A DNA stretch of 64,000 bases from JAVBLP01 sp052034625 (GCA_052034625.1 JBPOII010000010.1:44858-108857); one strand, 5' to 3'; positions 26,530-36,498 are shown, numbered from the stretch's first letter. The notes: generated by a model not told the origin, from the letters alone. Translations and numbers: made by a program.

Positions 26530-29500
26530 ATGAAACTTAAAAAATTTATCTCAATCATCACAACAGCCTGTTTCCTTGTGACTTTTACAGGGCAAAATCT
26601 GTCTTGGGCAAATACCCCTAAACAACAACATTCGATCATTGATGAGTTTAAAAAAATTTTTGATGGCATTCCGAAAATTCCTGCGGAATACGGAAAAGTC
26701 ACACATATTAACGACCTGGGCAGCAAAAGCATAGTAGTTAATATCCAAGATCTCCATTGCCATCCTGAAGCACAGCGTGCTATTGCAAAAATCATTGAGA
26801 TCTTAGACATGAATTACAAAGTTAAAAATATTTTTGTTGAAGGCGCCTACGACAAAGTTGACATTTCATGGCTTTCAAATATTTCAGAGAAAGAAATACG
26901 CGAATCAATAATAGATAATCTTCTTGAAGAAGGCAGGCTTAATGCTTCGGAATACTATGCAGTTAAGAATAATAAAAAAGAGATGCTTTTAGGGCTTGAA
27001 AACGAAGATAAACATAAAGAAAACGTAAAACGTCTGGGTTATATACTTGAAAGACAAGAAGTTTATAAAAGTGTTCTTTCGGAAATAAAGAACAATTTGG
27101 ATTATCTTGACATACAGTATACGAATGACAGGAACAAAAGATTTAACAGAACACTGGACAGATATAAAGAAAAAAGAATAAGCGAAGAAAAATTTTATGT
27201 ACTTGTCCAAAAATATATCAATAAGATCAATGCCGCACCTGAAAAATACAATAATGTTTTACCTATAAATCTCTCAGAATATCCAAATATCCAAAACTAT
27301 ATACTGTTTATGAAATTGAGTTCAAAGATCAAAATGAAGCGTGTTTATTCCCAGCTTCAGTCGCTGCTTGCGCTTTTAAAAGAAAAACTGCCGCCGGAGG
27401 GCTTCCAGCTTTTCTTAGATAAAACAGAAAATCTTACCAATATTGATATGCTTTCCATATCACTTACGAATTTCTGTGAAACTTTTGACCTCAATCTCGA
27501 TATTAATTACAGCCATTTGAATATGTTCTTTAAAAATCAGGCTCTCAGCAGATCTGTCAACCCGCTTGATATGATACAGGAAGAAAGACATCTTATAGAA
27601 AGGCTTAGAGCCTCTTTTTCCTATGATCAAACTGAATATGAGATCTCCTTTCTAAATGATTTCTACGGTTATTTTTCGGACTATCTACAAAACAGTTTAA
27701 TGCCCGACGATTTTGCCTATTTTGTTTCAAGATTCGACCAATTCCGTGAACTGTATGCAAAATATTCAGTGGTAAATAGCATAGATCTGATATCCGAAGA
27801 TTTTGATCTATTACACACATACTACAATCTCAATAATAGAAGAAATGATATCTTTATAGAAAATATTTACAAGTATTCTACACCGAACAGCTCTTTGGAT
27901 AAAAACACTCAAAAAAGGAAAGCTGATGACTGTTTTAATGATGCGGAAGAAATTATAATAGTTGTTACCGGAGGATACCACACTCCTGGTCTTCAGGAAT
28001 TATTGAGTGCAAAAGGTATCACGAATATAATTGTTACCCCTACAGTAAGCACCGAAATTGAAAATGCTGAAAAAATATATGAAGGAATAGTGCTTCAACA
28101 AAGTATTTTTCTTAGAGAAGCGCTTGCTTTTACAGTAGCTTCTCAGGCAACAACACAGGAGCAGTATAACCTTATAACTACAGCAGCTTTTTCTTATCTT
28201 AACAAGGCTATGAGCAGCCGTTCTTTTGATTTTGACAGAGCGGTCAAAATACTGGAAGGAATATATAAAGATTCCATGGGAGCTGAATCTATTTCCAACA
28301 TAAGGAAAGAAGGGGACGATTATGTGATAGATTTCGGAGCCGATTCTTCAATATCTTCCATAACTATACAAAATGAAGATGGAAAACTTTCGCTTAAGCA
28401 AAGCACTGTTGATGAAAAAACTTTGGATGAGAACAGTAATTTAAAGCCTGCTGGATTTAATGAAAAAACAGCAGAAAAACTATTTAAATTTGCCGGAAAA
28501 TTTGCAGTTTCTTCCGTACAAATACCCGCAGCTGACTCTTATGAATTTATAAAAGGGTTGTTTTTGTTGGCAGAAAACAGAAAAGAACTGCGAAATTTCA
28601 CTTTTTCTCATGGACTGACAATTGACCTTGATACCTATGCTAATGAACACAATCTTACTGAAATTGACGGTGTAAGTCTTAATATTGTTGCGAGAATGCC
28701 AGCCCAAATGCAGGAAGCTATGATGCAAAAAGATAAAGAGGCAAAAGCCCTTGTTGAAAAAGAAAAAGAAATTTCTTCTGTTCCCGAAGATACGACAAAA
28801 CCTCAAAACGTAATTTTCGTAAATTTTAAAAAAGCGCTTATTCAAGCAGCTGCCGCTGTTATACTTGTAGTTTTCACAACAATAAAAGCACCGGGTGTAT
28901 CGGCATTACCTCCTGCACAAGAAATTCCTGTTCCTATCACACGAAGCCTTGGAACTGAAGTTCATGAGATTATAATACCTACTTTCCCCTTTACTTCAAA
29001 GCAAATAAGCGATACCGGGGCCGTAGACTTCTTTGCAGGAAGATCGAAAGATTTTCTTCCGGAAGCTCAAGCCCGGCCTATTGTAAATTCTGAAAGCAAT
29101 ATTGCAGAATCCATCAAAGAAAGCGAAAAGAAAGACAGCGTTGATATCATTACTGAAGCATATATGAAACTTACCAATGCCGGGATAACTTTTTCAGAAA
29201 AATATCCTGTGCTCTTTCTTAAAAATGTTCCTGAAGAAAGACAATATTCATCAAATGCGGATTCTTCAATCAGATTTATCGTAATTCCTTCATCTATACT
29301 TGAAAACAATGAGATTTCCAGAGATAAAAAAGTAGCTCTGATAGCTTCTATGATCGCTCGCGAAGCAACTATCATAGACAATATAAAGAATCCGGAAAAT
29401 ATCAGAAGAGTTCTTGGCAATATGGTGCCGGGAGATGTCGAGATAAACAAAAATAATTTTGGTTTTTTTAATGAAGCTGCCGCCAAGCAGTCCGCTGCTG

Positions 29501-31977
29501 ATGCGACGCTTAGACTCGGCATCAAAATATCCGATCTGACAAAACAGCAAAAACCTTTGACAGCCGATGATGAAAACGAATTGAGAAAGATATTAGAAGA
29601 CAGCAATTACACGAGTGCAAAAGGTTTGGCAAATATAGGCATTAATCTTGAACCTCTCTCTGTCCGCCTTGGAGCTCATGTTCAAAATGCAGAATTTCAT
29701 TATACCGGCACTAAAACCCACACTGAATCTCCGAACGAGATTGCACAAGGAAAAGCCGTGATTACCCTTGAGGACAATCAAAACACCGGTAACAGCTATC
29801 ATATAGAGTTTGATGACGCTAATAATACGATAACAAAACTTACGGTTTATGATAAAAACTCAAATATAACGGCCGTAGAAAATATAACAGATGAAAGTTT
29901 TGATAGAAAAGAGGACCAAGCCATCATTGCTGCTTCTGATAAAGACAAAACAAGCGTCCAAGAAACTCCTAAAAAAGCTATCCTGCCTGAAAATATAGAT
30001 ATCGTCAATAAAATGGCTTATGAAGGAAAAGGTGCTTTTGCTATAGCTTCGGCAATTTCATTTAAAGAACTCTTTGCTTCCATTCTACATCCTGTAAAAT
30101 ATGTTGAATCTCACGAATCAAAGACCGGAGCGATTACTATTCTGGGTGCGACATATCTTTCTGCTATAGCCACGGCAGGGCTTGCATTATTTGTTCCTGC
30201 AATAGGACTTGCGGCAATACCTCTTGCATTGGCTGTAGGTCTTTTCTCTAATATTACATCACATATAATAATAGATTATCACTTTTTAAAATCTTCCGGA
30301 CTCATTGATGCTGTAAGAGAATTCGGCTCAAGTGCAAAACTTAATGAAAAAGGTTATATAAATATACCGGTATATGTCATCAATGACCAGCCTGAGAACT
30401 ACACTGCACTGAACTTCATAAATTCAGGAGTGAAAATAAAAGGAAATACTTTGTGGATAGGCGAGGCAGAAAATGCTGTAGTAGTTTTTTCAAAAGATGC
30501 AAGTTATGCCGACATTTCTAATGAAATGTCATCAAACAGAAGGCTTAATGACAGAATACGAAAGATTTCCCAGCAAGATGTAAAAATAGTACTTAATAAA
30601 GATAATATTGCCGTTGATTGGATAGAGGTAAATCACAATGACAACAGCGATTATATAGGATATTCCGCTAATGGCAATATTCAGGCTTCATATTCTATGT
30701 ATAAACAGATGTTGGATAGAGGCGAGATACAGGATTTTTCAGCATCACTGAGAAGAGTCAAAAATATTGATGCTTCCATTTTTGCCCAGGGTATCCTTCA
30801 TAATCTTGATGACATCTCTACAATGGAAGATTTTATTGAATATCTTAAACAACATCAAAAAATCGGTAACGGACAGATAGTTATCAATCATGAAGTCCTT
30901 AGTGAAATAATTGCAGATATAAACAATATAAAAGGCACACCAAATGCCTTTGCTCTCATGGAATTTTTATTGGATGCCAGAAAAACCGGTGTGCAGGTAT
31001 TTGTAAATGTTAACGGTGCACAAAACCAGAATAAACTTCAAAATGAGCTTGAAAAACTCGGCTTTGCCGGATACGTAAGCCTAAATACTAAAACCGGAAA
31101 ATTTGAACTGTTCAATTATTTTTTAAGAAGTGCATCAGATGTAAAAACTATAGACGATTTTATTAATGCAGAAAATCTTGAAAATGAGATAAAGAAATCT
31201 TCAGGCAATGTAATGATAAGCAATAAAGCTCTTAGGAATATAATACATTCCGAAAGAAGCGGCATGATAATAAATCAGATAGTAGAGATACTTTCAAGTG
31301 CTAAAATACTTAAACTCTTTACACCGGCAGATATTACGCCTGAATTTGCCATGAAGGCAGCCAGAAATTTCTCTATCTCCGAAGTGCCGGAACTTTCAAA
31401 GATTGCCTCATCAGAAACGGCTGTCAGAGAACTTGTTCAGAGAGCAGCAGAAGGAAAAATTACAACAGCCGACTTAAGAACAATGCTGTTAGAAAGCGGC
31501 GTTCCGCAATCAAATACTGTTCTTGTTTACCTAACAAAACTTGAATCACAGGTAAAAGGCAAAACTTCTGAAGAAGCGGCGGAAATATTTAAAGCTTTTA
31601 CAGCAGGTTTTGTTGAAAAAATGCTTGCGGCAGACAAACTTAGAAAATCATTCAAACCTTATGGGCTTAAAGACAGAAATTATGAAACAATTCTTGGAAA
31701 AGCTATGTTCCAGCAGTTATTGCAGCAAACCGAAAGCAAAGGAGTGTCCTTATCTGCCAGAAATCTTGGAAAAACATTGAAAGAGGCGGAAGAAAAGCTT
31801 GCCGAAGAACTCAATGCACTATTGCCAAAAGCTTTTGAAGCTAATGATCCTGTTGCTATCAATACATTGATAGAACTTATACCGCCTATTGCTGAACAAG
31901 AACTGAAAATGGAAGCCGATGATATTAGACCTACATTTAATATGAGAAATGTTGAAAAGATAATGGCAGCTGCATAA
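26530..31977 (+). CDS. Giant (1,815-residue) secreted protein, intact relative of the interrupted gene
   Basis: Starts with a signal peptide ending LSWAN, after a GAGGG Shine-Dalgarno. Residues about 60-500 form the family's N-terminal domain: VVNIQDLHCHPEAQRAIAK, IFVEGAYDKVDISWLSNI, a long helical insert, and IIIVVTGGYHTPGLQELLSAK. The His/Glu-Gly/Gly-x-x-His pattern suggests a TIKI/TraB/ChaN-like fold (inference). A hydrophobic segment lies at about 770-795 and a second pair at about 1197-1253. The C-terminal 500 residues are helical and end IMAAA. I know of similar unnamed giant proteins in Elusimicrobiota and Omnitrophota, but no function. The gene is single and ends at a strong terminator. 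Confidence 0.85.
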   Translation: MKLKKFISIITTACFLVTFTGQNLSWANTPKQQHSIIDEFKKIFDGIPKIPAEYGKVTHINDLGSKSIVVNIQDLHCHPEAQRAIAKIIEILDMNYKVKNIFVEGAYDKVDISWLSNISEKEIRESIIDNLLEEGRLNASEYYAVKNNKKEMLLGLENEDKHKENVKRLGYILERQEVYKSVLSEIKNNLDYLDIQYTNDRNKRFNRTLDRYKEKRISEEKFYVLVQKYINKINAAPEKYNNVLPINLSEYPNIQNYILFMKLSSKIKMKRVYSQLQSLLALLKEKLPPEGFQLFLDKTENLTNIDMLSISLTNFCETFDLNLDINYSHLNMFFKNQALSRSVNPLDMIQEERHLIERLRASFSYDQTEYEISFLNDFYGYFSDYLQNSLMPDDFAYFVSRFDQFRELYAKYSVVNSIDLISEDFDLLHTYYNLNNRRNDIFIENIYKYSTPNSSLDKNTQKRKADDCFNDAEEIIIVVTGGYHTPGLQELLSAKGITNIIVTPTVSTEIENAEKIYEGIVLQQSIFLREALAFTVASQATTQEQYNLITTAAFSYLNKAMSSRSFDFDRAVKILEGIYKDSMGAESISNIRKEGDDYVIDFGADSSISSITIQNEDGKLSLKQSTVDEKTLDENSNLKPAGFNEKTAEKLFKFAGKFAVSSVQIPAADSYEFIKGLFLLAENRKELRNFTFSHGLTIDLDTYANEHNLTEIDGVSLNIVARMPAQMQEAMMQKDKEAKALVEKEKEISSVPEDTTKPQNVIFVNFKKALIQAAAAVILVVFTTIKAPGVSALPPAQEIPVPITRSLGTEVHEIIIPTFPFTSKQISDTGAVDFFAGRSKDFLPEAQARPIVNSESNIAESIKESEKKDSVDIITEAYMKLTNAGITFSEKYPVLFLKNVPEERQYSSNADSSIRFIVIPSSILENNEISRDKKVALIASMIAREATIIDNIKNPENIRRVLGNMVPGDVEINKNNFGFFNEAAAKQSAADATLRLGIKISDLTKQQKPLTADDENELRKILEDSNYTSAKGLANIGINLEPLSVRLGAHVQNAEFHYTGTKTHTESPNEIAQGKAVITLEDNQNTGNSYHIEFDDANNTITKLTVYDKNSNITAVENITDESFDRKEDQAIIAASDKDKTSVQETPKKAILPENIDIVNKMAYEGKGAFAIASAISFKELFASILHPVKYVESHESKTGAITILGATYLSAIATAGLALFVPAIGLAAIPLALAVGLFSNITSHIIIDYHFLKSSGLIDAVREFGSSAKLNEKGYINIPVYVINDQPENYTALNFINSGVKIKGNTLWIGEAENAVVVFSKDASYADISNEMSSNRRLNDRIRKISQQDVKIVLNKDNIAVDWIEVNHNDNSDYIGYSANGNIQASYSMYKQMLDRGEIQDFSASLRRVKNIDASIFAQGILHNLDDISTMEDFIEYLKQHQKIGNGQIVINHEVLSEIIADINNIKGTPNAFALMEFLLDARKTGVQVFVNVNGAQNQNKLQNELEKLGFAGYVSLNTKTGKFELFNYFLRSASDVKTIDDFINAENLENEIKKSSGNVMISNKALRNIIHSERSGMIINQIVEILSSAKILKLFTPADITPEFAMKAARNFSISEVPELSKIASSETAVRELVQRAAEGKITTADLRTMLLESGVPQSNTVLVYLTKLESQVKGKTSEEAAEIFKAFTAGFVEKMLAADKLRKSFKPYGLKDRNYETILGKAMFQQLLQQTESKGVSLSARNLGKTLKEAEEKLAEELNALLPKAFEANDPVAINTLIELIPPIAEQELKMEADDIRPTFNMRNVEKIMAAA

Positions 31978-32001
31978 ATATTTTATATTTTTACAAAAAA
32001 C

Positions 32002-32040
32002 AAGCAGAGAGAGCACGGGGTTAGAGCTCTCTCTGCTTTT
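32002..32040 (+). terminator. Terminator of the giant gene
   Basis: AAGCAGAGAGAGC (32002-32014) pairs with GCTCTCTCTGCTT (32026-32038), followed by TTT. Two further small hairpins follow (GGGTA/TACCC at 32044-32059 and ATATACG/CGTATAT at 32072-32092) before the convergent porin gene. Confidence 0.85.
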
Positions 32041-32115
32041 CTTGCGGGTATTTTCATACCCTGTGTTGCTATATACGCGGAGGACGTATATCTGTTTTTT
32101 ACTTCTTCTTTCTTA

Positions 32116-33255
32116 TTAGAATGATATCTGCGTTCTGATACCGAAAGCAAAAATATCATTATCTTTAATGCCATTTCCGCCGGCAGGCTTTGAAACATAC
32201 TGCATAACAGGCGTCAAAGCTGTATTTTCATTAAGTCCGATTTTATAGTACAGTTCAGCTTGTGTTTCGCTGTCATCTTTCAAAGTATTTGCTTCTGTCC
32301 AATCTGAAGAAGGCATATTCTGCCCAAAAGCAAGACCCAGTGCATCATCATCTCTTGACCACATAGCACCGGCAAAACTTGCACCTAAACTCCAAGAACT
32401 GCAGATCTCATAAACTTCAGGGTTCTGATAACCATATCTTGCAAAGACAGAAATATTATCATTTAAACTCTGATCAATGCTTACAGCGATACCATAACTT
32501 TCTGCTTTTTCAGCGGTTTTAAAACTTTCTGCATCTATATTACTTCCCCAATACATCAAGCGGTAATTTCCCGTATCGGAAAGTTTAAAAGTTGCTTGAA
32601 CAGCATTAAAACCATTTGTATCAAAATTAGTCCATTCTTCATTTTGATTGAAATATGCATATGTCAGTTCAAGAAAATCTGAAATTGAATATGTTACTCT
32701 TAAACCCAGATTATTGTCAGGAAGAGAAACAGCGGTATTATTTACAAACATTGAAGCAAGGAATTGTTCCGTTTCATCATTTGCCGCTTCATTTCCGTCA
32801 AAATATTCCGCTGCATTCAATTTACCGAAAGTAAAGGTAAGTTTATCATTGAACAAAAGCTGCTCATACCAAAACTCGCTGACTTCCATAAGACTTTCGC
32901 TTGAACCGGCATCGCCATTAAGCGTACTATAAGTTTCTATGAAAGGAAGCATTTCCCCCGGATTTAACGGATCTTCATACTCAGAGTTTAAACCTTCACC
33001 GGCACCGCCTTCAATATGCATATACAATGTTGCACCTTCATTAAGTTCTTTGCTGACTTCCAAATCAAACGTAAATGAACTGTCAGATCTTCCTTTATCT
33101 GAACCACCATTGGCTTTGCTTACACCTTGCATAATTAAAGTTCCGCCCGCATTAATAGAAATTCCTGCTGCATCGGAAACACTTTCTTCCGCTAAAACAT
33201 TACTTCCTGCAAACATACATACTGACACCAAAACAACCGCCAAACTTCTTTTCAT
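32116..33255 (-). CDS. OprB-like outer-membrane porin
   Basis: 379 residues. A signal peptide (MKRSLAVVLVSVCMFAGSNVLAE) is followed by alternating beta-strand sequence and a terminal Phe (IRTQISF), as expected of a BamA-inserted barrel. FWYEQLLFNDKLTFTFGKLNAAEYFDGNEAANDE is the clearest match to the carbohydrate-selective porin OprB family. The substrate is unknown. A GGGAGG Shine-Dalgarno precedes the ATG, and a good promoter lies 33-62 nt upstream. A TTAG-N6-CTAA box of DtxR-family type sits 5 bp upstream of the -35 element, so it may respond to metal status with the neighbouring feo genes. Confidence 0.85.
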   Translation of the reverse strand: MKRSLAVVLVSVCMFAGSNVLAEESVSDAAGISINAGGTLIMQGVSKANGGSDKGRSDSSFTFDLEVSKELNEGATLYMHIEGGAGEGLNSEYEDPLNPGEMLPFIETYSTLNGDAGSSESLMEVSEFWYEQLLFNDKLTFTFGKLNAAEYFDGNEAANDETEQFLASMFVNNTAVSLPDNNLGLRVTYSISDFLELTYAYFNQNEEWTNFDTNGFNAVQATFKLSDTGNYRLMYWGSNIDAESFKTAEKAESYGIAVSIDQSLNDNISVFARYGYQNPEVYEICSSWSLGASFAGAMWSRDDDALGLAFGQNMPSSDWTEANTLKDDSETQAELYYKIGLNENTALTPVMQYVSKPAGGNGIKDNDIFAFGIRTQISF

Positions 33256-33287
33256 TTTAAACCTCCCAGGTTTTTATTTTTTATCCC

Positions 33288-33317
33288 ATTCTATGGAATA
33301 CTTTTTCCTTAATACAA
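33288..33317 (-). promoter_or_regulatory. Promoter of the porin gene
   Basis: TTGTAT (33312-33317), an 18-nt spacer, and TAGAAT (33288-33293) on the minus strand. The leader is about 25-30 nt, with GGGAGG. Confidence 0.75.
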
Positions 33318-33322
33318 CTTTG

Positions 33323-33336
33323 TTAGTTTTGCCTAA
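33323..33336. promoter_or_regulatory. DtxR-family box upstream of the porin promoter
   Basis: TTAG-TTTTGC-CTAA, a perfect TTAG-N6-CTAA palindrome five bases upstream of the porin -35 box. The same pattern is found twice at the regulator gene and once, with one mismatch, at feoA. Confidence 0.65.
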
Positions 33337-33356
33337 CTTTAAGAGAAAAAAATATA

Positions 33357-33385
33357 TAAGGCAGAGCAGAAAAGACTCTGCCTTA
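33357..33385 (-). terminator. Terminator of the feo operon
   Basis: TAAGGCAGAG and CTCTGCCTTA form a 10-bp stem with a 9-nt loop; on the minus strand it is followed by TATATATTTTTTT. It lies 13 nt after the FeoB-associated protein gene. Confidence 0.88.
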
Positions 33386-33397
33386 TACAATTATCTT

Positions 33398-33547
33398 TTA
33401 TTTTTTATCTCTAAATGAACAGCAGCTGCAAGAATTGCTCTTACTTTCAGCAGAACATCCGCATGAACATTTAGCTTTAAAAAAATGCCTTATCAGTAAA
33501 AAAACAGTTATTATTACAATAATTGCTATTATTATATTTTGTATCAT
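33398..33547 (-). CDS. FeoB-associated Cys-rich membrane protein
   Basis: 49 residues: MIQNIIIAIIVIITVFLLIR, a single membrane segment, then a short tail with seven Cys (CSCGC...SCSCC). This is the FeoB-associated Cys-rich family (PF12669), often the last gene of feo operons. AGAGG precedes the ATG, 13 nt after feoB. The role is thought to be helping FeoB handle ferrous iron; this is family knowledge with little biochemistry. Confidence 0.88.
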   Translation of the reverse strand: MIQNIIIAIIVIITVFLLIRHFFKAKCSCGCSAESKSNSCSCCSFRDKK

Positions 33548-33560
33548 GTGATGTTCCTCT

Positions 33561-35657
33561 TTACACTCCTATGCCCAATAACAATCCGGCTTGGTACACA
33601 ATAAACGAAGCTGTCCATGCAAGCACAGATGTACCTATAACAAGAAATGCAAGCCATTTTAGACTATTGCCTGTTTCTTTATAAAATACAACCACAGCAA
33701 CAAAACAAGGTATATATATAAGAGAAAATATCAAAAATACTATAGCTTTCAGCGGATTCCAATTAGGATCATTAGCGATTTTTTCTCTAAGCGGTGCGGC
33801 ATCTTCAGGATCAACTTCTCCTAATGAATATATTGTGCCAAGTGTGCTTACGACAACTTCTTTTGCAGCAAAACCTGCTATAAGAGCAACTGCTCTTTCC
33901 CCGTCCATACCTATAGGCTTAAATATAGGTTCTACAAAATTTCCAAATCTCCCGGCATAACTGTTTTCTATCTGCACTGCTGCTGCTGCTTCTTCAGATA
34001 AGTCTGCAATTTTTTCTTCAGATACTCCCGGATAAGCAAAACCCCACCAAAGTAAAACAGATATCAAAACAATTACAGTACCGGCTTTTTTGATATACAT
34101 CCAGCCTCTTTCCCACATCTTTAAAAGAAGACCTTTTAAGCTTGGCATATGATATGGAGGAAGTTCCATAACAAAATATGAGGGCTCGCCTTTAAGTACG
34201 GTTTTACTAAGTATTTTAGCAGCACCTAAAGCAATGGCAACACTAAGCAAATACATTAAAAACATTACTCTGCTTTGATACTTTGCCTCAAAGAAAGCAC
34301 CGATTATCAATGCAAAAATAGGAAGTTTTGCACCGCATATCATAAAAGGTGTTACAAGCATAGTTATAAGTCTGTCGCGTTTAGAATCCAAAGTTCTTGT
34401 CGCCATAAGACCCGGAACGGCACAGCCATTAGTGGAGATCATCAAAGGAAGAAAAGCTTTCCCCTGCAGACCAAACTTACTCATTATCTTATCCATAACA
34501 AAAGCCGCTCTTGCCATATATCCGGTATCTTCAAAAAATGCGATAGCAAAAAACATAAACAATATAAGAGGAAAGAAGCCTAAAACTCCGCCGACTCCGC
34601 CTATTATACCGTCAACTATGAGCGACTGTATTGGGCCGTCAGGAATAATTCCGGCAAAAATACTTTGCAACCATTCAAAGAAAGTTTCAAACCATCCTAC
34701 TACAGGCTCTGAAAATGTAAATGTAAACTTAAATATAATGTACATTACAACTAAAAAAATCGGAATGCCCAAATATTTATTCAAAACAAATTTATCTATT
34801 TTATCAGAAAAATCTATTTTACCTTCTTTAGTATCTTTAAGAACAACTTTTGCTACAGCTTTTGCAAAACCGTGCCGGCGTTCTACTATTACTTTTTCAG
34901 TATTTTCTGAAAAATGTTCTTTGAGATGATCTCTGCTTTTCTCAATCTGTTCAAGAATTTCAGCTCCGTTTTTCGTATGTGAAGCTTCTTTTACCATAAC
35001 AGGATCATTATCGAGAAGTTTTATTGCAAGCCAAGCTCTCGGATACACCGACAATTCATTTGTTTTACCTATAAGAAGTTCTATCCTATCGGTTTCGGTT
35101 TTTATATCATCGCCATAATCGACTTTAGCTCTTTTCTGATTTTTAAACTCTTCATTATCATAGTTCTTAATAATAGTATCCAGCAGATCTTCAATCCCCA
35201 TTTTTTTATTGCCTATTGTAGGGACAACAGGAACACCTAAAAGAGCAGACATCTCTTTTTCATCTGCGATCTTTCCGTTCGACTTAAGAATATCTATCAT
35301 ATTTAAAGCTATCATGACCGGAACTTCAAGTTCGCTGATCTGAGTAAATAAATAGAGATTCCTTTCAAGATTTGCCGCATCAACTACATGAATTACCATA
35401 TCCGGCTTATCATTAATAAGGTAATTCCTTGCTACAATTTCATCATCAGAATATGCTGATAAACTGTAAGTGCCGGGAAGATCCACAAAAGTTATTTCAT
35501 AACCTTTATAACTTTTTTTACCTTCTACTTTTTCTACTGTAACTCCCGGATAATTGCCTACTCTTTGATTTGAACCTGTAAGACTGTTAAAAATAGTGGT
35601 CTTTCCACAATTTGGGTTGCCCGCAAGGGCAACAGTGATTTGTTTACCTTTACTCAT
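33561..35657 (-). CDS. feoB: Ferrous iron transport protein B
   Basis: A 698-residue inner-membrane Fe(II) permease. The N-terminal G domain has GNPNCGKTTIFNSLTG (G1), VDLPGTYSLSAYSDDE (G3) and ALNMIDILK (G4). A helical spacer follows, and the membrane domain starts near residue 295, with two gate regions, including GCAVPGLMATRTL and FMICGAKLPIFALI. Its start overlaps the 3' end of feoA by 8 nt, so translation is coupled. The gene order feoA-feoB-FeoB-associated is classical. A DtxR/MntR-family regulator gene lies just upstream and probably controls it. Confidence 0.97.
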   Translation of the reverse strand: MSKGKQITVALAGNPNCGKTTIFNSLTGSNQRVGNYPGVTVEKVEGKKSYKGYEITFVDLPGTYSLSAYSDDEIVARNYLINDKPDMVIHVVDAANLERNLYLFTQISELEVPVMIALNMIDILKSNGKIADEKEMSALLGVPVVPTIGNKKMGIEDLLDTIIKNYDNEEFKNQKRAKVDYGDDIKTETDRIELLIGKTNELSVYPRAWLAIKLLDNDPVMVKEASHTKNGAEILEQIEKSRDHLKEHFSENTEKVIVERRHGFAKAVAKVVLKDTKEGKIDFSDKIDKFVLNKYLGIPIFLVVMYIIFKFTFTFSEPVVGWFETFFEWLQSIFAGIIPDGPIQSLIVDGIIGGVGGVLGFFPLILFMFFAIAFFEDTGYMARAAFVMDKIMSKFGLQGKAFLPLMISTNGCAVPGLMATRTLDSKRDRLITMLVTPFMICGAKLPIFALIIGAFFEAKYQSRVMFLMYLLSVAIALGAAKILSKTVLKGEPSYFVMELPPYHMPSLKGLLLKMWERGWMYIKKAGTVIVLISVLLWWGFAYPGVSEEKIADLSEEAAAAVQIENSYAGRFGNFVEPIFKPIGMDGERAVALIAGFAAKEVVVSTLGTIYSLGEVDPEDAAPLREKIANDPNWNPLKAIVFLIFSLIYIPCFVAVVVFYKETGNSLKWLAFLVIGTSVLAWTASFIVYQAGLLLGIGV

Positions 35658-35886
35658 TTTTCTCTTCCTTTACCAAAATGTTTTCGGCAATCTTATTGCT
35701 TAAAGCTATTTTGCAATCTTTAACTTTAACCATAATAGTGCCTTTTGACCCCGTATTTGTAACAACCGTTATATCTTCACCCGGAACAAAACCCATTTCT
35801 AAAAGCCTATGTTCCAAAGGCGCATCGCATGACGTTGAGACAAATTTACAACATGTACCTTTTTTAGCACAACTTAACTTTGTCAT
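35650..35886 (-). CDS. feoA: Ferrous iron transport protein A
   Basis: A 78-residue SH3-like FeoA that binds and modulates FeoB. MTKLSCAKKGTCCKFVSTSC is followed by EHRLLEMGFVPGEDITVV and a KDCKIALSNKIAENILV end, all typical. The ATG at 35886 is preferred: the in-frame ATG at 35898 lies on top of the GGAGG Shine-Dalgarno that serves 35886. A TTAC-N6-CTAA site at 35940-35953, about 55 bp upstream, resembles the metal-regulator boxes at the porin and regulator genes. Confidence 0.95.
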   Translation of the reverse strand: MTKLSCAKKGTCCKFVSTSCDAPLEHRLLEMGFVPGEDITVVTNTGSKGTIMVKVKDCKIALSNKIAENILVKEEKNE

Positions 35887-35939
35887 TATACCCTCCATTC
35901 GCTATATAGCAATCTATATTACCCCTAATACAGACGTGT

Positions 35940-35953
35940 TTACTCGAGACTAA
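35940..35953. promoter_or_regulatory. Candidate DtxR-family box upstream of feoA
   Basis: TTAC-TCGAGA-CTAA differs from TTAG-N6-CTAA at one position and extends as an imperfect palindrome (TTTA...TAAA). It overlaps a possible feoA promoter region (TTGTCT then TAAACA on the minus strand). Confidence 0.5.
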
Positions 35954-36033
35954 AATTTTTAGACAAGCTTAAAACTACATTGTTTAAAAATAAGCCTTTT
36001 TTGAAAAAAAGACTCTATTTGCAACTTGTTTTA

Positions 36034-36498
36034 TTACTCTCTGCCGCCCTCCAAATAATTCTGAAGGTTAAGCATATCTTCTTCCTTTGTTAAAAAATGT
36101 TTCTTTAAAAGATTATACAATCTTTCCAATCTGTGTATAGTTTCAAGATCCACACAATGTTCTATCTGACATGCTTCATCGGAAGCTATATCACTATCAA
36201 TAAATAAAAGCCCGTGTAAAAATTTATATAAAATATCGTGTTTGCGCTGTATTTCCGCCGCTATCCTCTCACCTTCTTCTGTCAAATCAACATATCCGTA
36301 CTTTTCGTGTATTACAAGATTGTTTTCAGCAAGAAAATTAATAGCCGCATTAACACTTGAACTTTTAACATTTAAGGCCTTTGCAATATCGCCGACTCTT
36401 GCATGCTTTTTCTCTCTTTTTAAAAGAGCTATGCTCTCAAGATAATTCTCAAGTGCAGCACTAAGATTAGTAATTGAAGCATTTTTTGTATTCGACAT
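36034..36498 (-). CDS. DtxR/MntR-family metal-dependent repressor
   Basis: 154 residues. The winged helix-turn-helix covers residues 9-75 (LENYLESIALLKREKKHARVG, then DIAKALNVKSSSVNAAINFL, then YVDLTEEGERIA). The dimerisation and metal-binding domain follows, with EIQRKHDILYKFL, a Cys-containing ACQIEH motif that matches the metal ligands, and a final helical stretch. There is no SH3-like third domain, as in MntR/IdeR short forms. It probably represses iron or manganese genes when metal is bound. It has its own promoter with two TTAG-N6-CTAA-type boxes, so it probably autoregulates. AAGGGA precedes the ATG. Confidence 0.92.
   Translation of the reverse strand: MSNTKNASITNLSAALENYLESIALLKREKKHARVGDIAKALNVKSSSVNAAINFLAENNLVIHEKYGYVDLTEEGERIAAEIQRKHDILYKFLHGLLFIDSDIASDEACQIEHCVDLETIHRLERLYNLLKKHFLTKEEDMLNLQNYLEGGRE

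Noticed and set aside
33322..33337. GTTAG/CTAAC hairpin near the porin promoter as a terminator
   Set aside because: The stem is only 5 bp, there is no T-run, and it fits a DtxR-family operator better.
35887..35898. feoA start at 35898
   Set aside because: That ATG overlaps the GGAGG that serves the ATG at 35886.
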